Source: Solobacterium sp.
GTDB taxonomy: Bacteria; Bacillota_I; Bacilli_A; Erysipelotrichales; Erysipelotrichaceae
Direction: 5' to 3'
NCBI GenBank assembly: GCA_017512555.1
Contig: JAFWFE010000092.1
Span: forward strand, 1 to 55,389
DNA length: 55,389 nucleotides
Positions 8,156-16,205 of the stretch are shown here, in pieces. The notes beneath the pieces were generated by a model. That model made no database searches. It saw only the letters and a program-made list of their open reading frames with translations, and had not been told where the DNA came from. Position 1 is the first letter of the stretch, and each line of letters opens with the position of its first letter. The position numbers were made by a program, and so were the translations under genes.

Positions 8156-9253
8156 TTAATATCCCCACTGATTTGCGTAGCATTCAATCTCAGCATAGTC
8201 TTTATCACCATAGACAGAGATTGAGAAAGGAGTACTTGTACCGGCAATAATATTATCAACAAATGTGAATTCTATACCGGTTAGTTCACCTTGGGCATTT
8301 TTGCCCAGGACAACCACAACACCGTTGATGTCATAATCGTTGGGATTGTTGATCTCACCGACGATCTTGTCAGTTCTGACACCGGCATTGACAACTTCCA
8401 AAGGCTTATATTCTTTCAGACCACCGGCTTTTTTCAAATTGTAATCTTCAGGTTTCATGACTTCAAATTCTACAGTTTCCGGCTGATCATCAACAGAGAA
8501 TGCCTGGAATCCATAAATGAATTCCTGACCCGGATAAATAATACTTAAAGTTTGATCTTCTGTGCCAAGTAATACACCGTCTTTGTCTCTGGCGGTAATT
8601 CTGACCGTTGGCAACTCTACGGCAATATCTTGGTTGGGATTATATAAGTCGACATAGTAGTACAGGTATTGGGAATCGTTGACGATCCATCCGGAGTCTT
8701 TGATCTGCAGGTCTTTTAGTTCCACAGATCCTGCCTTTACGGAAGCAAATGCGGATTCCGGGATCTTCGTTGTATCCCAATCACCACGAATCAGAGATAT
8801 TGTGGATGTTTCTCCCTGAATCGTAACTTCATATGAGAGTTTATCTCCTTTATAGGTAAACTCTTTATTCTCTGCACCGGAGGCGAGAAGACCGTTACCA
8901 CCGTATGTATTATCCGATACCCAGGAATACTCTTTTGTGTCAGTTTCAGGAGCATCGTAAGTACCCACCCAGTAGGTATATGGAGTCTCTTCGTCTTCCA
9001 GAAGGAAGAATACTCCGATTGTTCCGTCCTCTTTGATTACGGCATTCATATGTGTTTCTTCTTCTTTTTTGCCTTCCTGGACCCAAAGCCCGGTAAGGTC
9101 CAGAGGTTCTGGTTTCGAAGTTTCCTGCACTGTTTCCGGGGTAGTATCCGTCGTGGTAGGTGTATTGCCGGACTGGTTGTTTGTACTGCTTGAACTGCAT
9201 CCTGCAGTCAAAGCTAATGATAAAGCAGGGATAATTAAAATTTGTTTTTTCAT
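8156..9253 (-). CDS. FxLYD-like lipoprotein of unknown function
   Basis: A 365-residue lipoprotein: signal sequence with lipobox LTAGC (lipidated Cys19), then a Ser/Thr/Asn/Pro-rich linker to about residue 50. The middle part has a WVQEG... beta-rich segment. The C-terminal half has two FxLYD-like beta domains: YLYYYVDLYNPNQD followed later by KIVGEINNPND. Such domains are common in extracytoplasmic lipoproteins of Bacillota, and no enzymatic motif is visible. The ATG at 9253 follows GGAGGA at good spacing. It converges on the giant CAP protein gene and shares its terminator. A palindrome lies 45 bp upstream of the start and resembles one upstream of the lipoprotein gene at 38726-39847. Confidence 0.8.
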   Translation of the reverse strand: MKKQILIIPALSLALTAGCSSSSTNNQSGNTPTTTDTTPETVQETSKPEPLDLTGLWVQEGKKEEETHMNAVIKEDGTIGVFFLLEDEETPYTYWVGTYDAPETDTKEYSWVSDNTYGGNGLLASGAENKEFTYKGDKLSYEVTIQGETSTISLIRGDWDTTKIPESAFASVKAGSVELKDLQIKDSGWIVNDSQYLYYYVDLYNPNQDIAVELPTVRITARDKDGVLLGTEDQTLSIIYPGQEFIYGFQAFSVDDQPETVEFEVMKPEDYNLKKAGGLKEYKPLEVVNAGVRTDKIVGEINNPNDYDINGVVVVLGKNAQGELTGIEFTFVDNIIAGTSTPFSISVYGDKDYAEIECYANQWGY

Positions 9254-9297
9254 TTTTGTCCTCCATTGTTATTTGTTAAGTATTAGAAGCGTTATTG

Positions 9298-9313
9298 AGG
9301 AAGGTATCTTCCT
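9298..9313. repeat. Palindrome AGGAAG-GTAT-CTTCCT upstream of lipoprotein gene
   Basis: A perfect 6-bp inverted repeat with a 4-bp centre, 45 bp upstream of the lipoprotein start at 9253. A very similar element (GGAAG-5nt-CTTCC) stands at 39864-39878 before another lipoprotein gene. It may be an operator; no regulator is identified. Confidence 0.5.
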
Positions 9314-9467
9314 GCAATTACTACTATAAATAACAGGGTGGCATAAAAAACCGACTAAGTAATAAAAGTTGATTATGGTAAATGAAGTATGCTGCGTTTG
9401 GAAGCAGGCAAAAAGTCATATGATGTATAGTACAATACAGTATAAGTAATCTCAGTTGTGCAGCATG

Positions 9468-9487
9468 TTAGAAAATGAAGTTTCTAA
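9468..9487. repeat. Inverted repeat upstream of def
   Basis: TTAGAAA-6nt-TTTCTAA, perfect, ending 40 bp before the def start. The rest of the 9254-9527 gap shows no reading frame I can support and no convincing -35/-10 pair. The repeat could be an operator. Confidence 0.4.
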
Positions 9488-9527
9488 TATTAGTCGAGAA
9501 TAAAAGTACAGAATAGGAGACGTGAAG

Positions 9528-9938
9528 ATGATCAAGCCTATCGTCAGAGATGTAATGTTCCTGCAGCAGAAATCCGAGCCTGCAGGGATAGAAGATATGT
9601 CCATTGCGCAGGATCTTCAGGATACCCTGAATGCCCACCGGGACAGATGCGCGGGAATGGCCGCCAACATGATTGGTTACCGTAAACGGATGATCATCGT
9701 CAGTACCGGGATGATCGGTATGGTCATGGTCAATCCGGTGATTTTGAAGAAGTCCGGAGCGTATGAGACGGAGGAAGGCTGTCTCTCTTTGGTTGGAGTA
9801 AGAAAGACAACCAGGTATAAGAATATTACGTTACAGTATCAGGATCTACGGATGAAGACACACGTGCGGGAATTCAGCGGATGGATTGCTCAGATCATCC
9901 AGCATGAGTGTGATCATCTAGAGGGTATAATCATATAA
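9528..9938 (+). CDS. def: Peptide deformylase, short form
   Basis: This enzyme removes the formyl group from the N-terminal methionine of nascent proteins, using a metal ion. The protein has 136 residues with three recognisable motifs: GMAANMIG (43-50), EEGCLSL (Cys85 as metal ligand) and HECDH (His126, Glu127, His130). In motif 1 the usual Gln (GLAAxQIG) is Met48; as far as I recall this is typical of a short subfamily in anaerobic Bacillota, so I do not treat it as decay. I choose the ATG at 9528 because AGGAGA is 7 nt upstream; the GTG at 9522 would be too close. A terminator follows at once. No fmt or other translation gene adjoins it, so this may be an accessory deformylase. Confidence 0.85.
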   Translation: MIKPIVRDVMFLQQKSEPAGIEDMSIAQDLQDTLNAHRDRCAGMAANMIGYRKRMIIVSTGMIGMVMVNPVILKKSGAYETEEGCLSLVGVRKTTRYKNITLQYQDLRMKTHVREFSGWIAQIIQHECDHLEGIII

Positions 9939-9962
9939 AAACAGGGTTCGTGCCCTGTTTTG
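9939..9962. terminator. Intrinsic terminator after def
   Basis: AAACAGGG / CCCTGTTT stem with a TTCGTG loop and flanking A and T runs. It sits between convergent genes and probably works in both directions. Confidence 0.85.
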
Positions 9963-9977
9963 TGTATAACTATACGG

Positions 9978-11384
9978 TTACTGCTTAATATCATACAACC
10001 TGGGATTCTCAAGGATATCTTTTCTTCCTGTTTCTTCGATGACCTTTTCAAAAATTTCGTTAGCTCTTATCAGAATGGATTTTTCATCTACTTTGGTCAG
10101 GGTTCTGCCTTCCATCATGATCTCGCCGTCCACGATTACCAAGTCTACATCTTCACCCATCGCGTACTGCACCAGACGCTGTACCGACATCTTCACAAAC
10201 GGTGTCAGATGAGGCTGCCAGGTATTCACACGGATGATATCTGCTTTCTTACCTACTTCCAGAGAACCGACAAGGTGGTCAATACCCAAGGCTTTAGCAG
10301 GCTCGATCGTAACCATCTCCAGGACCTTTCCGCAGGGTAATACTCCGTAGTCCCTCTCCAGAGTCCTCTGGGAAATCTGTACGTTTTTCATATCCCGCCA
10401 CAGGTCAAAACTACGGTCCGGGGCAGACCCATCGGTGATGACCGCCACGTGAACTCCTTTTTCCAGCATCCTGTATACAGGACATCTGCCGATAATGTGC
10501 GCATGTGTTGTAGGACCATGGAAGACATAGGCATTCACCCGGGAGAGGATATCCAGTTCTTCTTCCGAATACCTGGTGGAGTGCGTTAAAGACAGGTGAT
10601 AATCCAGGATCTCCGGTGTATGTTCATACAGGAACTTCACATCCCCGCCATACGCATGAGTATGAATGGGCTGGTGGTATGTTCTGGCAATGCGGTACAT
10701 CTCCTGGTTGTGCCGGATATTCTCTTCATCGCTGCACCAGGGTCTCTTGCCCATGCGTCCCGGTGCTACGATACAGGTGCCTCTGGGGTGGATGCCGTTG
10801 AGTTCCCGTACCGCTTCTTCTGTGGTCCGGAAAGCCTCTTCCGGTGTAACTTCATATTCTTCGTAAGAGCCGTCTTTGAAGTATGTACGCGCTCTTTTGG
10901 GCCAGGGATCATTGGCTGTACCGATACCGCTGTATTGACGTATACCGGTGGATAATGAACCCTCCATGTGGGATCTGATCGGCCATATTCTGTCTATCCT
11001 GGGTGTATTGCCTACCATGGACACTGCGCTTGTGACACCAAACTTCAAACGTTCCATCGCGGATAACGCACCTTCCACATACCAGAATTCTTCATCGGAA
11101 TATAAGTAGTAGATGCTTTCTGCCACGGTTTCCCAGTCGTTTGTATGTTCGGCGATCGTCTTTGTCATCCCGTGTCCGGCATGTCCGTGTCCGTCCACCA
11201 ATCCCGGTAAAACTGGTTTTCCCTCAAGATCAATGACTTTCTTCGCTTCCGGCAGTACATCGGTATCCATGGAACCGATACAGGCGATCTTATCTTTTTC
11301 TATCCCCAGATATCCGTGTTCATAGATATGATGTTCCGGGTCAACAGTAATGATGATTCCATTCTTCAGCAACAGATCCAGCAT
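9978..11384 (-). CDS. Amidohydrolase (TrzN/AtzA-like deaminase or hydrolase superfamily)
   Basis: A cytosolic metal-dependent hydrolase of 468 residues. It begins with the small beta-sandwich (LKNGIIITVD, VIDLEGKPVLPGLVDGHGHAGHG), placing the HxH metal ligands at about residue 65. Later metal and catalytic motifs are HTHAYGG, LTHSTRYSEEE and ITDGSAPDRS. The C-terminus returns to the sandwich (KKADIIRVNTWQ). The layout fits the chlorohydrolase/cytosine deaminase-like group, acting on deaminable or dechlorinable N-heterocycles, guanine or related compounds; the substrate cannot be read from sequence. The ATG at 11384 has GGAGG upstream. The frame stays open for a further 115 codons upstream, but that stretch is antisense to the WYL gene and has no coding support. 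Confidence 0.85.
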   Translation of the reverse strand: MLDLLLKNGIIITVDPEHHIYEHGYLGIEKDKIACIGSMDTDVLPEAKKVIDLEGKPVLPGLVDGHGHAGHGMTKTIAEHTNDWETVAESIYYLYSDEEFWYVEGALSAMERLKFGVTSAVSMVGNTPRIDRIWPIRSHMEGSLSTGIRQYSGIGTANDPWPKRARTYFKDGSYEEYEVTPEEAFRTTEEAVRELNGIHPRGTCIVAPGRMGKRPWCSDEENIRHNQEMYRIARTYHQPIHTHAYGGDVKFLYEHTPEILDYHLSLTHSTRYSEEELDILSRVNAYVFHGPTTHAHIIGRCPVYRMLEKGVHVAVITDGSAPDRSFDLWRDMKNVQISQRTLERDYGVLPCGKVLEMVTIEPAKALGIDHLVGSLEVGKKADIIRVNTWQPHLTPFVKMSVQRLVQYAMGEDVDLVIVDGEIMMEGRTLTKVDEKSILIRANEIFEKVIEETGRKDILENPRLYDIKQ

Positions 11385-11508
11385 AGAGAACAACCTCCAC
11401 TCTTGTACACAGTGTATTATTGAATCCCGGGATTGTAAAATGGTCAGTGACCAGAATCGGGAGAAATTCGCAGGATATGGTGCCGCAAGTTTCTGCCATA
11501 ATAGTGAT

Positions 11509-12990
11509 ATGAAGAAAAAAACATCAAGTAAGAAAGAAGATCTCCGTATATTCATGACAGATTTTAATAATGTGCGTGAACTTGTGCGTTTGATTTTTCT
11601 TTTCGGGTGTTTTACCAGGGAAGACCTGACCGAAGCCGGTGTTGTGTTTACCGTGATCCATGGTAAGGAAAAGATGACAGACTTCTGTTTCGGCAAGAGA
11701 AAACTGGATACGGAAGAGAGAAGGATCAATGTGGTATTCCCGAGGGATTTCCTGATCCGGAAGAGAAATGCCAGGGGAAAGTTTGTCTACCAGATCAATA
11801 CCGATATCTATGATCGTCAGGATGATCTCCTCATGCGTCTGTACAGGTATAAGACGTTTAAGAGGAACGAAATATTCGCGTACTTTTTCTTACTGCACCT
11901 GCTGAAACAGGAAGAGGATATGCAGGAGGAATACAGCCTGCGCGATATCCGTGATCAGATCTTGATGGAATATGAGGGAGAGACTCTGCCGGAGGGACAT
12001 CCCCTGAGTATGTGGATGTCTTCGGAGACAAAGTTGACAGAATGGCTGTATGAAGCACTGGAGAAGCTTTGTGATGCCGGATTGGTCCTGAAGACGGACA
12101 GGAGTGTGCCGGAAGAGTTATCCAATCAGGTAATCCAGAATGTACACCGCTCGTACTATCGTCTGTCAGAGGATCTGCTGGGAGAGATCCGCAGTGATGA
12201 AGTAATGATACAGTTATTCCATCTGTTGTCGTTTATGTCCAAGACTTCCCCGCTGGCAGCGCCGTACTACTTTGCGTCCAGAAAGGTGCATCTGGCAATG
12301 CGCGTCCGGGAATCCGATGAACCTGTACAGACAACGCTGTACCGGCATAATCACCTGTACGCGGTGCTGGATAACGAAGTGTTGTATGACCTGCTGGGAT
12401 ATATCCGGGAGAAGAAACCATGCTGTATCGTCTATAAGAAGATGATCAACATACACTACACATCTGACACCGAGTATCAGGGAGATACGGCGGATATTCT
12501 GCCGTTGCGGATCATCCAGGACGAGATCACCGGCAGACAGTATCTGGTATGTTATATGACGGAAGAGAAATGCCTGGAAAGCTTACGTCTGGATCAGATC
12601 CTTTCCGCGGAAGACAGCAGTACATCGCTGAGCGAAGAAGAATCTCATACCGCATATACGCTTCTGCAGGGGATGGAGAATGCCTGGACAGCTTCTCCGG
12701 CAAATCTTTCAGAAACACATACCGTGCAGATTGAATTCCGTTACCGTGATCAGGATAGGAATCGTTACCGCCTGAAGAGCGAAGGGACTGAGGGTGTCAT
12801 CACTGTTGTGGATGAGGATACGGATCTTTATACCGTTACGGTTACCGATCCGGTGGAGATGGTACCATGGATTCGTTCTTTCGGGTCTTGTGCCAGAGTT
12901 CTGCCTTCTGCCGACGAAGTTGTGGAAGAAATGCGCAGGAAGGTGATTCATGACTGGGAGGAGGCGTTAAGAAGCTATGGAACTATTTAA
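11509..12990 (+). CDS. WYL-domain transcriptional regulator (first of pair)
   Basis: A predicted DNA-binding regulator of 493 residues. The N-terminal half is helical and contains a possible winged-helix region. The middle carries the WYL-type fold (DILPLRIIQDEITGRQYLVCY, then LRLDQI). The C-terminus is a WCX-type extension (VQIEFRYRDQDRNRYRL, VEMVPWIRSFG, ADEVVEEMR). WYL domains sense nucleic acids or nucleotide ligands in several bacterial regulators. The start is uncertain: the ATG at 11509 begins the Lys-rich N-terminus but lacks a strong ribosome binding site; the upstream in-frame ATG at 11350 would overlap the divergent amidohydrolase. It overlaps the next gene by 14 bp, so the two are translationally coupled. 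Confidence 0.8.
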   Translation: MKKKTSSKKEDLRIFMTDFNNVRELVRLIFLFGCFTREDLTEAGVVFTVIHGKEKMTDFCFGKRKLDTEERRINVVFPRDFLIRKRNARGKFVYQINTDIYDRQDDLLMRLYRYKTFKRNEIFAYFFLLHLLKQEEDMQEEYSLRDIRDQILMEYEGETLPEGHPLSMWMSSETKLTEWLYEALEKLCDAGLVLKTDRSVPEELSNQVIQNVHRSYYRLSEDLLGEIRSDEVMIQLFHLLSFMSKTSPLAAPYYFASRKVHLAMRVRESDEPVQTTLYRHNHLYAVLDNEVLYDLLGYIREKKPCCIVYKKMINIHYTSDTEYQGDTADILPLRIIQDEITGRQYLVCYMTEEKCLESLRLDQILSAEDSSTSLSEEESHTAYTLLQGMENAWTASPANLSETHTVQIEFRYRDQDRNRYRLKSEGTEGVITVVDEDTDLYTVTVTDPVEMVPWIRSFGSCARVLPSADEVVEEMRRKVIHDWEEALRSYGTI

Positions 12991-13960
12991 CCGGTATGAA
13001 AATGTCGTTCTGGAAGCTTTGACGCTGGCCTTGCAGGACAGTATTGTGAATGAAGGAATTACACTGGAGAAGATCGACACATACTTCCGGGAGATTCTTG
13101 GGGAAGAGTACGAAAAAAGTCTGGGAAGCAGTGAAGCGGAAGAAGGATTCTTCGGGGTTTTCCGGCAGGAGGGTGAAGTATACTACCCGGTATTGAAAGA
13201 AGATGAAGAAAACGGGTATATTCAGGATCTTCCGGTATTACTGACAACGATGGAGAAAGACGCGGTCTATAACGCCCTGCACAGTCCGTATGCCCGGTAT
13301 TTTCTGGAAGAGAAGGATATCCGTGAATTGTGCGGGAAGCTGGAAGACTTTCAGCCATCCTGGAAAGATTCCGAGATTCTCCGCAAGCACCGGTATGTCA
13401 CCCATACACTCACGGAAGAAGCCGCGGAAACCCTTCGCAGACTCAGAGCGTACATTGCGGAAGGAACAGCAGTCAGTATAACCAATAACTCAAGAGAAAA
13501 AGAGTATCCGGCACAGGAAATCTATCCTCTGGCTCTGGAATATACCGTAAACGAAGATCTATGGACTTTGAACGCTTGGCTTCCTGCCGAAGAACGGGCA
13601 ATCAATATCCGTGTTGACCGGATCCGGGATATGGAAGAGATCGGGGAAATACCGGAAGACATCCCAGAGAAATACAAGCGTTTCATTGAAAAGAAAAAGA
13701 GATCGGTGACGATGCGTGTGCGTTCAGAGAGACATGCGCTGGAGAGATTGTTCCGGTTATTCTCTTACTACCAGAGAGAACTGGATTATGATAAGAATAC
13801 AAATACCTATATCCTGAAGGTGTATTACTATGATTTTGACCAGAACGCGTTAATGCGCAATCTGTTGTCCGCGGGACATCTGATCACGGTAATTGAGCCT
13901 GAAGAACTGCGGCAGGAGATGATCCGGAAGATCCGGGATTCCCTGGACAGGTATAAGTAA
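12977..13960 (+). CDS. WYL-domain transcriptional regulator (second of pair)
   Basis: A 327-residue protein related in architecture to its upstream neighbour but shorter. The WYL core is at about residues 180-215 (EIYPLALEYTVNEDLWTLNAWL, then INIRVDRIRDME). A WCX-like tail follows (SVTMRVRSERHALERLFRLF). The start ATG lies inside the upstream gene, after GGAGGAGG at 12957-12964, giving a 14-bp overlap. Being coded as a coupled pair suggests that the two proteins act together, perhaps as a heteromer; that is inference. The membrane protein gene 21 bp downstream is probably in the same operon. Confidence 0.8.
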   Translation: MELFNRYENVVLEALTLALQDSIVNEGITLEKIDTYFREILGEEYEKSLGSSEAEEGFFGVFRQEGEVYYPVLKEDEENGYIQDLPVLLTTMEKDAVYNALHSPYARYFLEEKDIRELCGKLEDFQPSWKDSEILRKHRYVTHTLTEEAAETLRRLRAYIAEGTAVSITNNSREKEYPAQEIYPLALEYTVNEDLWTLNAWLPAEERAINIRVDRIRDMEEIGEIPEDIPEKYKRFIEKKKRSVTMRVRSERHALERLFRLFSYYQRELDYDKNTNTYILKVYYYDFDQNALMRNLLSAGHLITVIEPEELRQEMIRKIRDSLDRYK

Positions 13961-13981
13961 ACAAATCTACAGGAGGTACAT

Positions 13982-14398
13982 ATGATAAAACTACTACTGA
14001 ATATGTGCGGTATCTTTTACGGTGTGCTGTGTGTCTTCAGCATCGTTACCGGATTGATCTACGTGAGCGGAAAGCGGGAACTGAATCCCCTGGAATTATC
14101 CGATACGTTCATGGAGAAGTACAAGGATCCGGAAAAGCGCAGACAGTTCGCGGTGAAGATGGGATGGGTGACCTTCGTGGTCGGTATCGTCCAGGGGATG
14201 ACTTCCTATGCGATATTCAAGAGAAACAGTCCGGCAGGATACTGGTTCGCGTTGGGATTTACGATCTTCTCGATCTGCTCGGTCGCGGTTAAACTGAAAG
14301 GGAAGATCAACGCGTTTCCGATCCTGAAGTGTATCGCGTACACTGCGATTCTGATTCTGTTACTGCTGGGAGAGACGAGAGCGTTGTTCTTGTACTGA
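13982..14398 (+). CDS. Small four-helix membrane protein, unknown
   Basis: A 138-residue integral membrane protein with about four hydrophobic segments: near residues 8-27, 59-80, 86-102 and 113-133. A charged loop (around EKYKDPEKRRQ) lies between the first and second segments. I do not recognise the family. It starts at an ATG after AGGAGG and lies 21 bp after the second WYL regulator gene. It is followed by a terminator, so it closes that operon and may be the effector or target linked to the WYL pair. Confidence 0.7.
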   Translation: MIKLLLNMCGIFYGVLCVFSIVTGLIYVSGKRELNPLELSDTFMEKYKDPEKRRQFAVKMGWVTFVVGIVQGMTSYAIFKRNSPAGYWFALGFTIFSICSVAVKLKGKINAFPILKCIAYTAILILLLLGETRALFLY

Positions 14399-14407
14399 GA
14401 GGATAAG

Positions 14408-14431
14408 CCAGGCAGGTTTTGTCTGGTTTTT
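14408..14431 (+). terminator. Intrinsic terminator
   Basis: CCAGGCA / TGTCTGG stem (one G-T wobble) with a 5-nt loop, followed by TTTTT. It closes the WYL operon. Confidence 0.75.
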
Positions 14432-14441
14432 AAAATAATAC

Positions 14442-14469
14442 TTGCATAAATATGTTTTAAGACTATAAT
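14442..14469 (+). promoter_or_regulatory. Promoter of MATE exporter gene
   Basis: TTGCAT (14442-14447) and TATAAT (14464-14469) with a 16-bp spacer, placed between the preceding terminator and the MATE gene. Confidence 0.75.
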
Positions 14470-14519
14470 AAAGTTGCTAAATGAAACAGTTGCAGTAAGT
14501 AACAAAGGGGTGATGCGTG

Positions 14520-15896
14520 ATGTCTCAAGGCGCAGTGAAAACAAAAAGGGTAGGACGTGATCTGACTTCCGGTCCGGTATTTCAGAGTTTGATGATCTTT
14601 GTCCTGCCGATTATATTGACCAATCTGGTTCAGCAGTTATATTCCATGGTTGACCTGATGGTCATCGGCCAGTATGTAGGTAATGTCGGTACGGTGGGTG
14701 TATCCGTAGGTGGTGAAGTCTCGGATTTCCTGACCCCGGTGGCGACGTCGTTTGCGACGGCGGGGCAGATCCTGATTGCCCAGCTTGCCGGAGCGAAACA
14801 GATGGATAAACTGCGTAAGTCCATCGGCAGTTTCATCACGATGAATATGATTCTGAGTTTAACCTTGATGGTCCTGGCCGTACTCTTGTGCAAGCCGATC
14901 CTGAGTCTTCTGAATTGTCCGCAGGAAGCGTTCGGACAGGCCTCTTCCTACCTGATCATCACGGCGATTGGTTTACCGTTTATCTTTGGCTATAACGCTG
15001 TATGCGGGATTCTCCGCGGTATGGGAGAGTCCAAGAGACCTTTGATCTTCATCATTGTTGCGGCTGTGGTAAATATCTTCCTGGATCTGTTGCTGGTCAT
15101 TGTCTTTCGTCTGGAGGCTGCCGGTACCGCGATCGCGACAGCTGCTTCCCAGTTGGCCAGTTTCCTGGCAGCGTTCATCTATATGTACAGAAACCGTGAA
15201 CAGTTTGGTATTGAACTGAAACCATCCTACTTCAAACTTGACCCGGAATCTCTGAAGATCATCATGAAACTGGGTATTCCGCAGGCGTGCCGTACGATCC
15301 TGGTACGTGTATCCATGATGTGGGTCAACGCAAGTGTCAACTCCTACGGTATGGTCGCATCCGGTACGAACAGTGTAGGAAATAAGTTACAAAAGTTCCT
15401 GGAGATCTTCTCTCAGAGTATGTCGCAGGCATCCGGTGCGATGATCGGGCAGAACCTCGGCGCAAAGAAACACGACCGTGCAAAACAGATCGTCTACTAC
15501 GCGCTTGGCGCATGTCTGGCCGTCGCAAGCGTGATCTCACTGATCACCCTGGCCTTCCCGCATCTGTTGTTCGGGATCTTCACCAAGGATCCGGATGTGC
15601 TGGATCTTGGTGTGATCTATTTGAGGATCATGATCATCCACTTCCTGGTATCTGCCGCAATCAGCGCTTACCAGTCCATGGTGATCGGCGCCGGAAACGC
15701 TCCGCTGAATTTCGCTATCGGTATTCTGGATGGTGTGATCTGTAAGATTGGGTTAAGCCTGATCTTCGTGAATGTATTCCACATGAGAGAGATCGGTTAT
15801 TTCTGGGGAACCGCGTTAAGCCGTGTATTACCTCTGATGATTTGTATGATCTACTTCTACTCCGGAAGGTGGAAGACAGCGAGATTGATTAAGTAA
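14520..15896 (+). CDS. MATE-family multidrug/cation antiporter
   Basis: A 458-residue integral membrane exporter of the multidrug and toxic compound extrusion family, with about 12 transmembrane helices arranged in two similar halves. Family-typical segments are QQLYSMVDLMVIGQYVG near residues 37-53 and QASGAMIGQNLGAKKHDRAKQ around residues 300-320 in the second half. It probably exports drugs or metabolites against a Na+ or H+ gradient. The ATG at 14520 is chosen over the GTG at 14517 on spacing from AAGGGG. It has its own promoter and terminator, so it is monocistronic. The substrate is unknown. Confidence 0.93.
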   Translation: MSQGAVKTKRVGRDLTSGPVFQSLMIFVLPIILTNLVQQLYSMVDLMVIGQYVGNVGTVGVSVGGEVSDFLTPVATSFATAGQILIAQLAGAKQMDKLRKSIGSFITMNMILSLTLMVLAVLLCKPILSLLNCPQEAFGQASSYLIITAIGLPFIFGYNAVCGILRGMGESKRPLIFIIVAAVVNIFLDLLLVIVFRLEAAGTAIATAASQLASFLAAFIYMYRNREQFGIELKPSYFKLDPESLKIIMKLGIPQACRTILVRVSMMWVNASVNSYGMVASGTNSVGNKLQKFLEIFSQSMSQASGAMIGQNLGAKKHDRAKQIVYYALGACLAVASVISLITLAFPHLLFGIFTKDPDVLDLGVIYLRIMIIHFLVSAAISAYQSMVIGAGNAPLNFAIGILDGVICKIGLSLIFVNVFHMREIGYFWGTALSRVLPLMICMIYFYSGRWKTARLIK

Positions 15897-15899
15897 ATG

Positions 15900-15938
15900 A
15901 ACATCCTGGTATTACATGAAGTAATACCGGGATGTTTT
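15900..15938 (+). terminator. Strong intrinsic terminator
   Basis: A 16-bp stem, AACATCCTGGTATTAC (15900-15915) / GTAATACCGGGATGTT (15921-15936), with one T-G wobble and a 5-nt loop. A T-tract overlaps its end. Confidence 0.9.
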
Positions 15939-16037
15939 CCTGTATAACAGGCCAATCCAGGGGAATAATGGTAAACTGTTAATACGGGAGACTTCTTGAT
16001 ACGGAGCTGATCGACGAGCTGATTCTGGCTGCGCATC

Positions 16038-16181
16038 ATGACCCCTGGCATACCGGACAAAAAACTGGTATGGTATATTACGCGCTCGTATTACAGTACG
16101 CTGATCAAGGGCGGCGGAATTATTACTTTCAGTACTGTGTTTATTTGCGCCGTTGATGTAATTCTGCTCATTCGAGAGTAG
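16038..16181 (+). CDS. Possible 47-residue single-pass membrane peptide
   Basis: A short frame from the ATG at 16038 starts MTPGIPDKK, has a basic middle, and ends with one hydrophobic stretch (about residues 26-44, IITFSTVFICAVDVILL). It fills most of the gap between the MATE terminator and the next gene. There is no clear ribosome binding site, and another frame through the same DNA is also open, so it may be chance or the remnant of a decayed gene. Confidence 0.25.
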   Translation: MTPGIPDKKLVWYITRSYYSTLIKGGGIITFSTVFICAVDVILLIRE

Positions 16182-16205
16182 AATAGAATCGTTGGAGGTT
16201 TTTAT

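Noticed and set aside
9657..9680. Loss of the deformylase motif 1 glutamine as a sign of inactivity
   Set aside because: The Met variant (GMAANMIG) is, as far as I recall, shared by a whole short deformylase subfamily; the metal-binding Cys and His residues are intact.
11385..11729. N-terminal extension of the amidohydrolase
   Set aside because: The 115 extra codons run antisense through the WYL gene; the ATG at 11384 has a good ribosome binding site and starts the known fold.
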